Source of the DNA: Neonectria sp. B-13 | Taxonomy: Eukaryota; Ascomycota; Sordariomycetes; Hypocreales; Nectriaceae | Length of the DNA: 64,000 bases | NCBI GenBank assembly: GCA_002682825.1 | Contig: NOKP01000015.1 | Span: 62,001-126,000, forward strand | Direction: 5' to 3' | Part shown: in pieces, positions 34,073 through 45,814 of the stretch | Position numbering within the stretch: position 1 is the first letter of the stretch | How the letters are laid out: every line of letters starts with the position of its first letter | Position numbers and translations under genes: made by a program | Notes under the pieces: generated by a model | The model's input: only the letters and a program-made list of their open reading frames with translations | Database searches by the model: none | Told to the model about the DNA's origin: nothing

Positions 34073-37000
34073 TTAAGCCCGGACTGATGGCGTAACTGAC
34101 CAGTTCTCAGCCGTAAAGGTCAATTCGCCCCTCTGCCTCATGCTCTCCGGGTCCACCAGCACTCGGACACCGACAGAGTCCTGTCCGAGATTATAGACCC
34201 TGAAAATTACATATACACGATCAAAGTTCATGCCTCTCCCTGGTCTACTCTGAGAATAGTCTTGCATCTGTCATTGTGTTAGCCTCTCCCTCTGGGCAAT
34301 CCTACGCGGCGTCAAAGCTACTTACCCTCTGATACTGATATTTGCTCATGAAGAAAGGCGTCCCGGAATGCCCAGTGGTTGATTTGACTTCAATGAAGTA
34401 CTGCGGCTTGGCCTGCTGAACAGCATCAACATTCCACATATCCATATAACCTTTGTCGGCTAACAGAGACGTAAAGGCCCCCGTGAGACACTGGTAGACG
34501 ATATCTGCTGTCTCCCTTCCATCAAATGGTGCCATGTCGTGATATTCCGGATGAATGCGCACATAGCTGCGGATGTTGCTCTTCCAGTTGGGTCTTCCAA
34601 AACCCGGCAACATCGGGTTGAGATGACTGAGCAACTCAAAGACCTGCAAAGTAGAAATATTAGCATCTAATCACTTGAAAGATCGGTTTCGCGAATAGAC
34701 TTACGAAAAGCTCGCCAGCTGCACCGATTCTCTTGTCACGCTCCAGCCGACTCGTAAATGGGAGGATAAAATGCGAGTTTTGCTGCAAGTCGTCTTCCAC
34801 AGTTTCCGCTAGTGTGGCTCGAACACCCGACATGTCGAATGAGCCTTGGGATGGAATGTGAGATTGCCTCGCTATGGCAATGACATTGTTGAGAAGATTC
34901 AAATAGGTGATCTCTTCCTGTGTGCTGGCACCGTGCTGTCGTACAGGTCTCAGTGGGGGAGGGGATCCAACATGCACTACTGTCTCCCGTTGACTTTCTT
35001 CCCAAGCACCGAAATTTTGGTGCCCTAGCGACATCGGTAGTGTGGGAGATGAATACAGAATCGGTGTGACTGTCGTTCGTCCAGCTTCTGATCGAGATCT
35101 TAAAGCTTGGCTTCTTGCGGTAACTGAAGCGACTTCCTGGACGGCCACGGCCAGATCAGCTAAAGGAGGCGATGACGGCGATGGGGAAGTGACTGGATGT
35201 TCATCTTCGAACTCTCTGGAGTTTCCCGGAACACCTTGCATATTTCCTTCCGCCTGGCTGGAAATATCCCGTTGCATTGTGTCATTGCCGTTGGTCGGAG
35301 TGACCTCACCTTCACGGTCGCTTTCTTCTTCTTCCTCTTCGCATGGTGTGCCAACAGAAGAAATGCCACTTTCATCCAAAATACCAGACAATGCACAAGG
35401 ACTCGCCGTTAGGACGGCCTGGACTATTTTGACACCTTCGATGGAAACTTGAGTCGTGGGATAGGACATTATCCACTCAAATAGGTGTTGCGGAAGCTTG
35501 CTGTAGAAACACGCCTCTTGATTCTTCTTCCGCTTCGGCACAAAGATTTTGAGACCATCGGGACCTTCATCAATCTGTAGAGCTATGGCCTGGTTCTTCT
35601 CCACAACTATGGTCTCTCCGCCTTGGTCTAGCTGGAGCCGTGTGGTGATGCTGTTGGTCTCGAGAGTCTCAGAGTTGCGTAAGAGTTGGTAGAAAGCCTC
35701 TTCGTTGTCAACGGTTCTCGGGCTGCCAAAGGTTACGGCAACACTGGCCACACCATTAGTATGTACAGGGTTTGCGTGATTCCATTTGATCCACTTACCG
35801 AAGCATGGCGTGAGCCTTGCGTTTAATCTCACGGTCTGGTTGAGAGATAGGTCGCGTGGATGACTTGTCGGCAGAAGAGATCTCCTTCACCGATCTCGAA
35901 AGGTATCTATCTCCAAGGCCAGCCCATTCCACAAAGGCTTGCAGACGGCGAACTTCGTCCAAGTCAAAGGCGAGAAGTTTTGCTTTATTCGTGAAATCCG
36001 CCGCGATAGTGCTGCGGTCTGCAATCGCAAAAGCCTGAGAGCCGGGAAGAAGTTGAATGTTGCCATTAGGAAACCTAACGGGGAAGACCGAGTTCTTATA
36101 AACGGGTAAGAATTTGAAATCTTCGTCTTCGCTCGCCAACGATGCACTGAACTGCAATAGGTCTCGTTGGGCCTCTTCCACTGACAAAGTCAACCGTTTG
36201 TTCGATAGCTTGTCGTAAATCATTCGCGTCGTCATGTCTTGAACCCCGAGGATGTCCAAGAAAAAGCTCTCAAGTCCGTCGTAGCCATGATTATTGTTCA
36301 ATGGGGTCTTCCCTGGGATCCGGCTAGCGCTCGACCACAAGCATTCTGAAAGGGTATGCCAAGATGCGTGACCATCTACGAAGCTACAGATGAGTGCCTC
36401 CGAAATGAAAGTGTCCCTATCAATACATTAATCACGACAATCTCACCGTAAAGGTTTAACAGTCTCAACTCACTTCAACCTGCGCAGAGCTGATGTACTC
36501 AGGGATACGCCAGCAAGAGATTTGTACAACGCGCTCACCGCATCAAAATCTCCTGAGTCAGCGGAGCTCAATTTCCTAATCTCGTCAATAATATGTGTCC
36601 AGTTCCATCGTGGTATACCGAGTGTTTTCCGGAAGAAGCTGGATAGGTGAGAGGAATCTTGGTCAAACTGACTGAATATCTCAGCATATCGACGCTCTAG
36701 TTCTATTTTGGTCGTCATCGTCACTGGGGCCCTACCCCAAACGCAATTTCTGGGGAATTCCCAATGAGCACGGGTTGTCGGAGATAAGGGAACGTAGATA
36801 ACAGCCGATTCTGCGAGAGAGCTTCTATGTTTTTATCAGAAGTCAGTCGAGGTCGCGATTGAATTCCCGCTAACTGAATAAATTATGTTCAAGAAACTCA
36901 TACACTCATTGACTTGGAGGAAGAGTCATCATGTTGAACCCATACAAATTCGATATGCCGATCTTTTCTTTTATCAAGACATGACAACGAAGAAAAAGGA

Positions 37001-39823
37001 TACTCACCGAACCTTTTGCCTGGCAGCTGAGACATCCCAAGATTCGCGTACTTTTGCTTCGAGAAAACAGTAGAGATTATAGGCTCTGTCCGGTAACAAA
37101 TCCCCAGATAATGGTTCTTCGATGAGAGTCTTCATTAGAGATATTGTAAAGTCCAGCTCCGTCTTCGCAAGTCCGAATCCTAGGTCCTTCGAAATATTCT
37201 CCCACTTGGGTAGGTAACAGGGGAGATCGAAGGGGTTCTCTAACTCCAGCCAGGGAAAGTTATCACGCATGATGAATCTATCAGCAAGTGCTTGGAGCTG
37301 AATGGTAGGGATATATGTATCGCCCAATGCGAACTTGTAGCCATCTCGACAGAGCACTGCAGTGTCGCAAAGTTCTTTAAGACAAACATTGCACTGGGCT
37401 ATTTGCGGCCCTTCCGAGTCCCAAGTAGTCATAAGAAGACTGAGAAATTTCCTGGGTCGATATTCCGCCACGTATTTGCAGACGTCAGAAAGGCCGCTGC
37501 CGTCCCTATTCACGAGTCGGAGATTTCGTCGGACATGCAGGACGTCATGGAGCCAGTCAAGCCATGTCAGAGGTTCTTCGGATGGTCTTTCTGGCATGCT
37601 TTCGGTCAAGATGTCATCGAGAAACGTCACACTGTGTCCAGGCGCCCCATCGTCGTCGCCTCGTCCCAAGTCCGTGGGTGCGAGTAATTTGGAGGGGCCG
37701 AGGGGATCATCGCAGGGAAGATACAAATCTTCCAAATTTGGGTTCCCGAGTTTTCCGTCGCACGTCACTAGTCTCATGTTGCTCATCTCGGGTTGTTCCT
37801 GAAAGAGATGCTGTGTAAGGTACAGGAATTCCAAGTCGAGTGCTGATGTGACCGCTGTAAGGCTCCTCGGGAGCAACAGCAAATACCTCCAAATGATCTT
37901 TTTGCGAACTAATTGGATAGAGGCTGTCTGAACGCCGAGGTAATCAAACAACCCCTTTCGATGAGGCATCTGGAGGGCCGCTGGGTGGATCAATTTCATA
38001 CCCAGCCCGTCAGGGATTACCAATCTGTTGATGTAGGGGTAATACACGAGCCCAGCGTTGGCTGAGGTCCATTCTCCATCCTCAAGTGGCAGCAAGTCTA
38101 AGCACCTCAGTTTCCGGATGTTATTGGCGCAGGACTGTTTGAAAGGGAGCTGGAGAAGTATGGCTGCACGTGAGTGCCAGTGGTTATCTCCCGCCGACAC
38201 CATTTTTGAATAGGAAGACCTGAGGTCGCTTCGCACACGCTCAATTATCTCATCCATAGTCATGAAAGACAATCCCAATTCCTCCAAGTAATCCAGGTCC
38301 TCAGAATGATATTCCCGAGTGATGTAGCGTTCTGGCTCGATGTCTGCGAACAGGGGACTTCCATGGCGGTCGAGTTGAAGGGATGTATGTCGTCTTAGGT
38401 CCTTGATCAGTCGGAGAGTACCAAGGCTTGCAGGCCGAAGAATAGGTGTAGTTCGCAGTCGGAACTTGATAATGGTGATAATCTCGGCCCAGAAGTCATC
38501 CCAAGGATAAGCATCGTTATTTGTTGGGAGATATCTCATCCACATGTATTGGAGTGTTGAATGATCGCAAAACTTCAAGACCCCTTTGACGAATGCCTTC
38601 GCAATCCCATGAGCAAGGCCTTGATTTCTGGCTGATGTCGTTTCAATGTCTTGCCGACTGGCCGAGGTCACAAAATCCGCTTGGACGATAAACTATGTTA
38701 AATTGTCAGATGTAGATTCACCGCAAAGGATGAGGAAACACCACCTTGAAGCCCATCTGCCGAATCGGTAGGAAGGCAAAGACCCATTGGTTCTGCAGAA
38801 CAGGTGCCGAGTTCTCGGACAGCGGGAAGGCTAAGACAACTTCCGATCTGGAGTACGCCTTGGAAGCAAGTTCAGAGTCGGAATACTCCCTATTTTCGTT
38901 CCTAGCAAGGTTTGTGGCCATGTGCTTGATGATGCGAAAGTGCTTTTGTTTCCGCCTCGTGTCGTTATCCTGATACACGGTCTTCACCGTTGTAACATGC
39001 GTGCTGGACAACAAGGAAGTCGAATAGGTCGTGGATGATAAGAGTTGCCCATTCTCAGAATAGATCTTGACACCAATCTTCCTCAGGTTCCTTGTAAAGA
39101 GCAATATCTCCTCATGCAAGGCCTCAAACTGCCCACGGATGCTGGTGCGCTGAGCGTCAGGATTGTCGTCTTCCTGAAGAAACAAGGTGATGCGAGAAAT
39201 TCCTTCCGTCGGGACCTCTTGTATTTCTTCCCACCTTGGAGAAATCATTCCCATCCCAGAGTCACCTCTTCGGTGTGTGAAGGAAAAGGAGAAATCACCG
39301 GACTGTATGAGAACTCGGTAGGCTACTTTGAAGACTGACTTGAAGCCTATGCCTTTCTCGCCAATGTATCGCTGAGCACCCATCTTGGAACTTTTGCCAA
39401 TGTTGCAGATTGCCACGAGGTTTTCCTTTGTGAAGCCATCTTCGTTGCATTCGACAATGATTCGATCTGGGCGCATCTCAAAGGAGACGAAGGGAGGTTG
39501 ACCGCCAGCGGCGGCCACATAGTAGTGGTTGTCGTCGGCATTTTGAAGTAGCTCGAATAGGAACCGGGAATTGCTGCTATACAGATTTCGGGCAAGTCTA
39601 GGAAGAATCAGCCTCGGAGCTCAAGATTTTGGGTGTTTGTGAGTTTGCATTACGTTATGGCAGAAGCACCGATCAGCTGGTCTTTGGATAGAAGTGCTGC
39701 ATGTACTTTGCGATAGAGCTCTTGGTTGAATTGTCTTAGCCTGTCCAAGTCTTCCTCTTCAATGTAGCCATGAGTCCTTGCGATGTGTTGGACCAACTGT
39801 CGCGCGGCCTCGCGTCCGGACAT
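34073..39823 (-). CDS. NO VEIN/sacsin-like GHKL-ATPase protein with C-terminal DUF3883
   Basis: Eight exons close in one frame: 39654-39823, 38745-39597, 37008-38692, 36474-36824, 35799-36416, 34705-35743, 34326-34643, 34073-34267, giving 1742 residues. The N-terminus (MSGREAARQLVQHIARTHGY) leads into a HSP90-type ATP-binding fold: FLFELLQNADDNHYY with the N-box Asn76, VECNEDGF, then GEKGIGFKSVF. A long helical middle of about 1300 residues follows, with an acidic Ser-rich linker near residue 1400. The C-terminal DUF3883 domain has YFIEVKSTTG, as in nuclease-like folds, then FDRVYVIFRVYNLG. Plants and fungi have this layout (NO VEIN proteins); it suggests an ATP-driven clamp acting on proteins or nucleic acids. 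Intron 36825-37007 is long (183 nt) and could hide one more exon. The DUF6604 gene lies 413 bases upstream on the same strand. Confidence 0.9.
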
Positions 39824-40236
39824 GACGGTGGTTTTTAGTCCAAGAGCGATATCGAGAGTAGTGTGGTGTTTCGCCTAGAGTTGTAAAAGTGAGAGATGTT
39901 CTTGAGAAGTCTTGAATCAGGCGTCGAAGAGGAATTCCCAACAGATACGTGACCGTGACGCAGGCCCGTTCAAACTGAGAATCACCAACATGCATAATAT
40001 TCATACGACACCATTGGCCCACCCAGAGAGGGCGTGTTCAGCATCCAATCAAATTCATGCAACGTGTTACATTAAGCGCTCACAAGTCAGCTTGCGCACC
40101 CTTGACCTCGATGGCTTAAGTTGGCGCTAAAACGCCATCACACACGGTATCAAACACGTCCGGTTGCAGCTCTTACACCAGCATCTGGCAATCATGCAGG
40201 CACGCCGCAGCGACGGTCTCTTGGCCCAGTTATGAA
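39824..40236. promoter_or_regulatory. Gap between DUF6604 and GHKL genes
   Basis: 413 bases that must hold the DUF6604 3' end and the GHKL gene promoter. Short spacing and common strand are unusual for this window. No core element was certain. Confidence 0.4.
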
Positions 40237-42870
40237 TTAATCATCCTCTTCATGGTGTCCATCTTCTTCATCGTATCCATCCTCTTCATCAGATCCATCC
40301 TCTTCATCGGATCCATCCTCTTCATCGTATCCATCAAATCCGTATTCCCCTTCGATATCAAAGTATTCCGGAATTTCCAATCCAAGATTAGTGGTCTGAA
40401 CCAGAACCCTTGAACACGCACTCACTGCTTCTGTAGCATCCATTGCATCAAAAATCGCGCCCACTAATTCTAAAGCGTTGCTATCATGGGAGCTATCGAC
40501 GCCATCTGCCATTGCTAAAATATTGCCAATCATGAAGGGGAGCTCCCACTCGTACCGCATATAAGCTGGCCCAAATTTCTCTCGTAGAAACGTGTCACAT
40601 CCATTTTTAACGGCTTTCAACATATCCCAGTTCAACCGGTGCATCAACAGGTAGGGGAAGGCGAACTCCATGACTTCGGCGTGCATCGCCAGGACTAGGG
40701 ACCCCAACAGTTCAGCGGCTGAGAAGCGTCGGCTGTCGGCAACTTCTGTCCTTTTCTGCTTGGGCTTTGCCTGAGGCGCCCCTCGCCTCCGTCCCGGCTT
40801 TTGAGAATCACCAGTGCGTCCAATGAGCGTAACCCCATCGACTTCCTGTTCCTGTACTTGGCTGTACACAAGGATCTCTTTGATACTTTCCGGAGTCCAG
40901 TTGATCGGACCAGTATTCTTCCAGTATCTGTCCAAGAACCTGCGGGAAACGGTGGCGCCGTGTTTGATGAACCGTGTCCCCGCTCGAGAGAAGTCATTGA
41001 TGCCTGGTGTGATCCTCGACGACGGGCGTCTTCGGTTGGTGAGAACCGATGCAGAAACTCCTATCTGTAGCAGGAATCGTTTGAGATAGTCGACGGTATT
41101 CGTGGGTTTGCCTCCAACGAAGAACTGCTCTTCTCCGAGCTTGTGAAACAGAAGTTCCATATCATACCACAAACAAGTGGTCAAGCCCTCCTTTGCGACG
41201 GCGTTGTAAAGGTGCGCAGGTAATATTATGGAGCCCCACGCATTGGTAACTGCAATTCCAAGCTCGTACATGTCAGCTCGGAAATGGTATAGGGCCAATC
41301 CGGCGACAATCGGAGAGCGTCTCAACAGTCGATGCTTCTTGATTGACTCCACAGTTGTCTGTCTCTCACGGCCGGCAATCAGCGCCTTCGCTTTCTGCAG
41401 AGGATCTTCTATGAACCAGTCGAGGACCTTTTGACTGTCCTTGAGTACTTTTTCGTTAGAAGACGAGCAATGGGGACTCTTCAGATTCTCGTGGAAGCTG
41501 TTGTGTGATTGAAGAAGTGCGTTCATGGTCGACAATCGCTCAAAAAGAGTAGTTACTGAGGTTTCAGCGTAGTCCCTCAGTACATGATGTATGTCGAGGG
41601 TGATTTGTGCCGCAAATATGAGAAAGAATGGGACCTTTTGGGTTTCATGGAATTCCTTCACTCCACGAATGAACTCATCCACAATGGGATAATCGGGAAC
41701 ATGATGAACAATTATCAATGCTTCCATGAAAAGCTCAGTGATGAGGATCTGATCATCTTTGAACTTCTCGTGCCCGGTCTTGGCCTCCCAGTCACTCGCT
41801 GGATCGTAAACCCCAAACGCGCCGTCCTCATAGATCGGGACATAGCCTTGAAACGGAAGACGAGCAAGAGTGTTGATGAAGCGACCGGTATTAAAGTAAC
41901 ATGCCGAGGCGAGGTCGTAGAAATCGTATTTTGTGTCCTCTTGCGTCCATGCCTCGATATCCTCCGCAGAGTATCCTCTTTGGAGAAGAACCCGCGCAAA
42001 ATACTCTTGGCAGATGGCATAGGCGCCGCCGTGATCTTCGAAGACAGGCAACACGTCGTCTATGAGGTTTCTCGCGAAATCAATTCCGGTATTCGTCGCT
42101 ATGGCCACAGCGGCTGGATCGAGAAACCGATCGTCAGCTTCGTCAACGAAGTCTGACCATATGTTGGAGATGAAGTCTCGAACTTCTCTCAGATCCTCCA
42201 GCATCATCCAGAAAGCGGCAAGGGCATCTTCAAGCGACTGCGATGATTCAGCTTCATAGATAAAGTTCTCTTGTCCAGTCTTCTCGGGTCTCTGGATGTC
42301 AGGCGCATTGAGGAAGGCTTCGGACGGTTCGTAGACCTTGAGGCCACTGAACTTGTTCAAAGTCTCAAGGGGGTCAGGGGAGGCAGAAGCGGTCGTAGAC
42401 ATGAGAGGTTTGAGCAGCCCACGGACTTTCTCAAGGACACCGACAAAGTAGGAATGTCTGATGTCGGACTGGGCGTTTGGCTCCGCTCCGTGTTCACTCA
42501 GCATTTCGCTGAAGCTAGACCTGACCGCGATAACTCGAGTAATAGCCTTGCCAACCGCGTCTGGAATCGAAACGACAGGATCTTTGGAGGCAGAAATGCA
42601 TTCGGCCAGCGGAATAAAGTCCTTTATGGCAATGAAATGCGTAGGGGCTGTTCCAGGCGTAGGTCTGGCCGGTGCCTTGCCTTTCTTCTTGCCTCCCTTT
42701 CTTGCCTTTCCTTTTGGTCGACCGCTTGCTTTCGGTTGTTTTGGTGGAGGAGGGGCATCCGAAACCAGAGGATACCCGCACGCCTTGGCTGTCGAGGCGA
42801 GCCATGATGCGACATAGTTGGTATCATTTTTGTATTGTTGATATACACTGACCAGGAGCTTTGGCAACAT
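40237..42870 (-). CDS. DUF6604 domain protein with acidic repeat tail
   Basis: A single exon of 877 residues. The start is ATG 42870, giving MLPKLLVSVYQQYKNDTNYV; the frame extends upstream without an ATG. This opening, followed by ASWLASTAKACGYP, is the signature of DUF6604, a fungal domain of unknown function. Next is a Lys/Arg-rich stretch (about residues 44-70, KGKARKGGKKKGK) that could be a nuclear signal. The remaining 750 residues are mostly helical and have no motif I know. The C-terminus is a run of EEDG-type hexapeptides from an 18-bp repeat, a strongly acidic tail. A nuclear or nucleic-acid-linked role is possible from the basic and acidic ends, but that is inference. It sits directly upstream of the GHKL gene. 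Confidence 0.88.
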   Translation of the reverse strand: MLPKLLVSVYQQYKNDTNYVASWLASTAKACGYPLVSDAPPPPKQPKASGRPKGKARKGGKKKGKAPARPTPGTAPTHFIAIKDFIPLAECISASKDPVVSIPDAVGKAITRVIAVRSSFSEMLSEHGAEPNAQSDIRHSYFVGVLEKVRGLLKPLMSTTASASPDPLETLNKFSGLKVYEPSEAFLNAPDIQRPEKTGQENFIYEAESSQSLEDALAAFWMMLEDLREVRDFISNIWSDFVDEADDRFLDPAAVAIATNTGIDFARNLIDDVLPVFEDHGGAYAICQEYFARVLLQRGYSAEDIEAWTQEDTKYDFYDLASACYFNTGRFINTLARLPFQGYVPIYEDGAFGVYDPASDWEAKTGHEKFKDDQILITELFMEALIIVHHVPDYPIVDEFIRGVKEFHETQKVPFFLIFAAQITLDIHHVLRDYAETSVTTLFERLSTMNALLQSHNSFHENLKSPHCSSSNEKVLKDSQKVLDWFIEDPLQKAKALIAGRERQTTVESIKKHRLLRRSPIVAGLALYHFRADMYELGIAVTNAWGSIILPAHLYNAVAKEGLTTCLWYDMELLFHKLGEEQFFVGGKPTNTVDYLKRFLLQIGVSASVLTNRRRPSSRITPGINDFSRAGTRFIKHGATVSRRFLDRYWKNTGPINWTPESIKEILVYSQVQEQEVDGVTLIGRTGDSQKPGRRRGAPQAKPKQKRTEVADSRRFSAAELLGSLVLAMHAEVMEFAFPYLLMHRLNWDMLKAVKNGCDTFLREKFGPAYMRYEWELPFMIGNILAMADGVDSSHDSNALELVGAIFDAMDATEAVSACSRVLVQTTNLGLEIPEYFDIEGEYGFDGYDEEDGSDEEDGSDEEDGYDEEDGHHEEDD
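40240..40337 (-). repeat. 18-bp coding minisatellite (acidic hexapeptides)
   Basis: Roughly five units of an 18-base word encode YDEEDG, SDEEDG, SDEEDG, YDEEDG and HHEEDD at the protein's end. Units differ by a few bases, so copy number probably varies between strains. Confidence 0.85.
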
Positions 42871-43080
42871 TTTGAAGGAACAAGGTTGAATCAGCTGTTG
42901 AAAGCCCTCACATGCGGATGCGTGTGTGTCCTTTCGCAATTTTTTTATAGCAAGGGGTAGTTACAGCGTGAGTTTCTTTTTCTGACTAAGCCGACAAGCA
43001 AAAGCAAGGTGTCAGATGTATTATCCAACACAAGGGTGCCAAAGTTACTCCTCACTAGAGTCATATTCTCAAATAAAACA

Positions 43081-44451
43081 TCAACCCCCGCATAGTTTCA
43101 TTATTATCGCCCTATAGTAAATGGTCTCATCACTGTCGTTTTTGACCGTAGTCCGGTCTCTAGACGCCTCAACGTTCGCAAAGTTATCATTCTTGTTATA
43201 CCCGAGGCCGACATCGTTGCGCTTGCCCGGATAGGAGCCAAGGTTGAAGGAGCCTCCCGTTCTGTAAGCAGAGTCATCATGCTGCTGATAACCGGCCGAG
43301 CTCGACTCCTGGCCACGCATCCTGTTGTAGAAGGGTCGGAGCGCTGGGAGAGTAACGCAGATAATGGTTGTCGTGACTTCGCTGGCAGTCCAAATGACCG
43401 AGTCCGAGGTAGCGACTAATAAAGAGCTACAGTTAGAAAGCTGGGCTTCGGGACACTATTGAGCGAGTCCTGATGTGTACATACAGAGATAGTCGCTAGA
43501 ATTGCTTAGGGCTTTGAGTCCAGAAGTCCTGACTACACCGCATACACCGGCGCTTGGACTCGTTAGTCTGTGAAGAGCACATATACTCCGGGGTTCCAGA
43601 ACGACTTACAAAACTCCAAGACTGAGGGAAAGACATATGGTTATGCGCTCCTTGCGCTTCATGTTTAAGCCACGAAGTGCAAGCCAAGGGAAGCCTGCCA
43701 AGGCAAAGTCCATGACCGCGGCATATGCTGACGTAAATATTAAAGGTTTGCACATATTTCGGTCATCTGCTTATTTACATACCGCAGTCAATGAACGCCA
43801 CTACAGTCAGGCTGAGGTAGCACACCTTTTGATCGGCCAGCAAGGGATTCCAGATCGATTCGACGGGGGTACATTGTGCAAAGACGGCAACGGCGAGAAG
43901 AAAACTGAGAACCATCATGGACACGATACAGAACCAGAGGAACCACCGATGCCTGGTTACAAGCAAATTTAGTTCCAGTTCTCAAGGGTTTGAAGTGGTG
44001 CTTGGCTGATGTGGCTTTACTTACCAAGGCGCAGTAACAATACGAAGCAAGAAGACAGCGACAACCACCTTGCCCATTCCAATGGCCATTGCCACAGCAG
44101 ACTGAGCGCAGAGAAGGAAGAGCATCGCATCTGAGAACTGAGAAGTCTCAAGGTCGTTGCGGTGCTGGCCCATTCCGTGAACGGCAGCCAACGTGACCAA
44201 GATGGCGAAGACAGTCATGATAATCTGAGGTTTAGGACAAATGTTAGGCCTTGTTTGGACGTCGGGTGAGATAAAGAACGGAAACAAACCGCAACTATAA
44301 CCAAACAGAGGTCATCCCATCCAACTGATCCTCTAATGAACCGGCGGGTGTATATTCGCAAACCGATGAGTGAGTAACTCAGGGCATTCTCGGCCCAGAG
44401 GATGCCGACCACGACGCCGCCTTTGCCTCTAATTCCCGCCATCTCATACAT
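43081..44451 (-). CDS. Fungal rhodopsin-like 7TM protein (PTH11-related)
   Basis: Six exons (44290-44451, 44025-44224, 43783-43952, 43610-43727, 43485-43552, 43081-43415) give 350 residues. The translation has about seven hydrophobic helices in the usual order for the fungal rhodopsin-like domain: GILWAENALSYSLIGLRIYT, GSVGWDDLCLVIVA, a helix ending in AAVHGMG, then LFLLCAQSAVAMAIGMGKVV, WHRWFLWFCIVSMMVL, FAQCTPVESIWNP and GVVRTSGLKALSNSSDY. A Ser/Asp-rich cytosolic tail closes it. Related proteins sit in the plasma membrane, and some (PTH11) sense surfaces and signal through G proteins; most are uncharacterised. No extracellular CFEM domain is attached. Confidence 0.87.
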
Positions 44452-45814
44452 TGTGCCAAGGTTGAAGGTGAGAGATGGATAAGGCGCAAGACTGTCTGTA
44501 GAGAGAATACTCCAATGCTACCATTGGACGGCAGGCCGGTGACCCTCTTCAGAACGGCGGGGGGGGGGGAGTAGTTAATGTGTGAAAGGAGTTTGGAGGA
44601 CTTGACAGAAGCATACCAAATATATTGGTTGTTGTACAATTCAAAATCACCATCTTCTACTTGCCGTCTGGTTCATCCCTTTTTCCAACCCCTCTTCATG
44701 GGGGCCCAAAGAAATTGATATGTCTTTTTCAGTACTTATTCCTAATCAGGCGAGGGGCTGAGAGGGAATGCCGCCGCTGGCGATGAGAAATTAGATGCCA
44801 GGACCGGCGACGTTCTTGTTCACACACTAAGCTAGGGTAGAAATCATAAATATTTGTGGATTTTCACCTAATCGGTGGGCCCGGTATGCCAAGCATCGCC
44901 TAAGAATCTCAAAGGATCATCGACCTTGAAATGATGCGCTAATCAGGTTGTCCATTTGAGTCCTCCTCCTGCGGTGAGCATGCCGGCGATCATGCAAAGG
45001 ACGAGGAACCTGTACTTGTGGATCTACAGAATACAGGGTTCAAGAGTGAGTTCCCTGTCCTCCCGGCCCGGTTCCCGCGACTGTTTCATTCCCATCGTTG
45101 GACCACTTGGCCCCCATATTTCGACTCAGGCGAGAAGCCTTGTCTGCCCCAGCACAAGGGTTCCCGCCGGCTCCTCAATTGGACGGCCGCTAAAGGAATA
45201 TCTACGCGAGAACCTTAACGGAACCGCCATCAAAGGCTTGCTAAGTTTATATCCCGAGAAATGCGTTTATTATCTTTCCACAGTTGCAATTTGGATATTT
45301 CGTGATATCGATTGATGCAGCCAGACGAACTATTATTTATGGGCCATCAAACGTGGGAGGAGTCAATCCCCTAGCAAAGCAGTAAATGGCGAGACGAGAG
45401 GAATGAGTATTGGTCACATCACCAACAAACAATATGCATCCCGCGGTACCCTGATCTGGCAAGACAGGGAACTCTTGAACCTTGCATCCGGTACAGAGAT
45501 CCACGAGTGTTGGCACCAACAAACAAGAGGCATGCCGGTGATGTCTAACTGCGGCACCCCGGTCTGGCAAGACAGGGAATCCTTGGACCTTGCATACTCC
45601 AGATCCACGAGTGTTGGTCACATCACCAACAAACAATATACATCCCGGTGATATCCAGCTGCGACAAGCAGTATCCACTGACCACTTCCAAGCTGACGAG
45701 GACGGAGTAGAAATTCAGCGAGCCAGCTTCTCTTATGATTTTCTCCATCTCATTGCTCACTGTAATTAGTCGCCGACACTTCAATACGCGGTAGAGTTCT
45801 CTGTTCATTTCACA
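44452..45814. other. Intergenic region with a tandem repeat
   Basis: About 1.36 kb between divergent genes. It contains a run of Gs at about 44562-44571 and a tandem repeat of about 102 bp, listed separately. Otherwise nothing was recognised. Confidence 0.6.
45411..45660. repeat. Tandem repeat, ~102-bp unit, about 2.4 copies
   Basis: Copies begin near 45411, 45511 and 45615. Shared words include CACCAACAAACAA, TCTGGCAAGACAGGGAA and GATCCACGAGTGTTGG. The middle copy is a few bases shorter and the third is incomplete. The repeat lies 150-400 bases upstream of the SDR gene that follows. It has no coding potential or known mobile-element feature. Confidence 0.8.

Noticed and set aside
45411..45660. 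CRISPR-like array
   Set aside because: Units are about 102 bp and contiguous without unique spacers, and the genome is fungal; a plain tandem repeat explains it.
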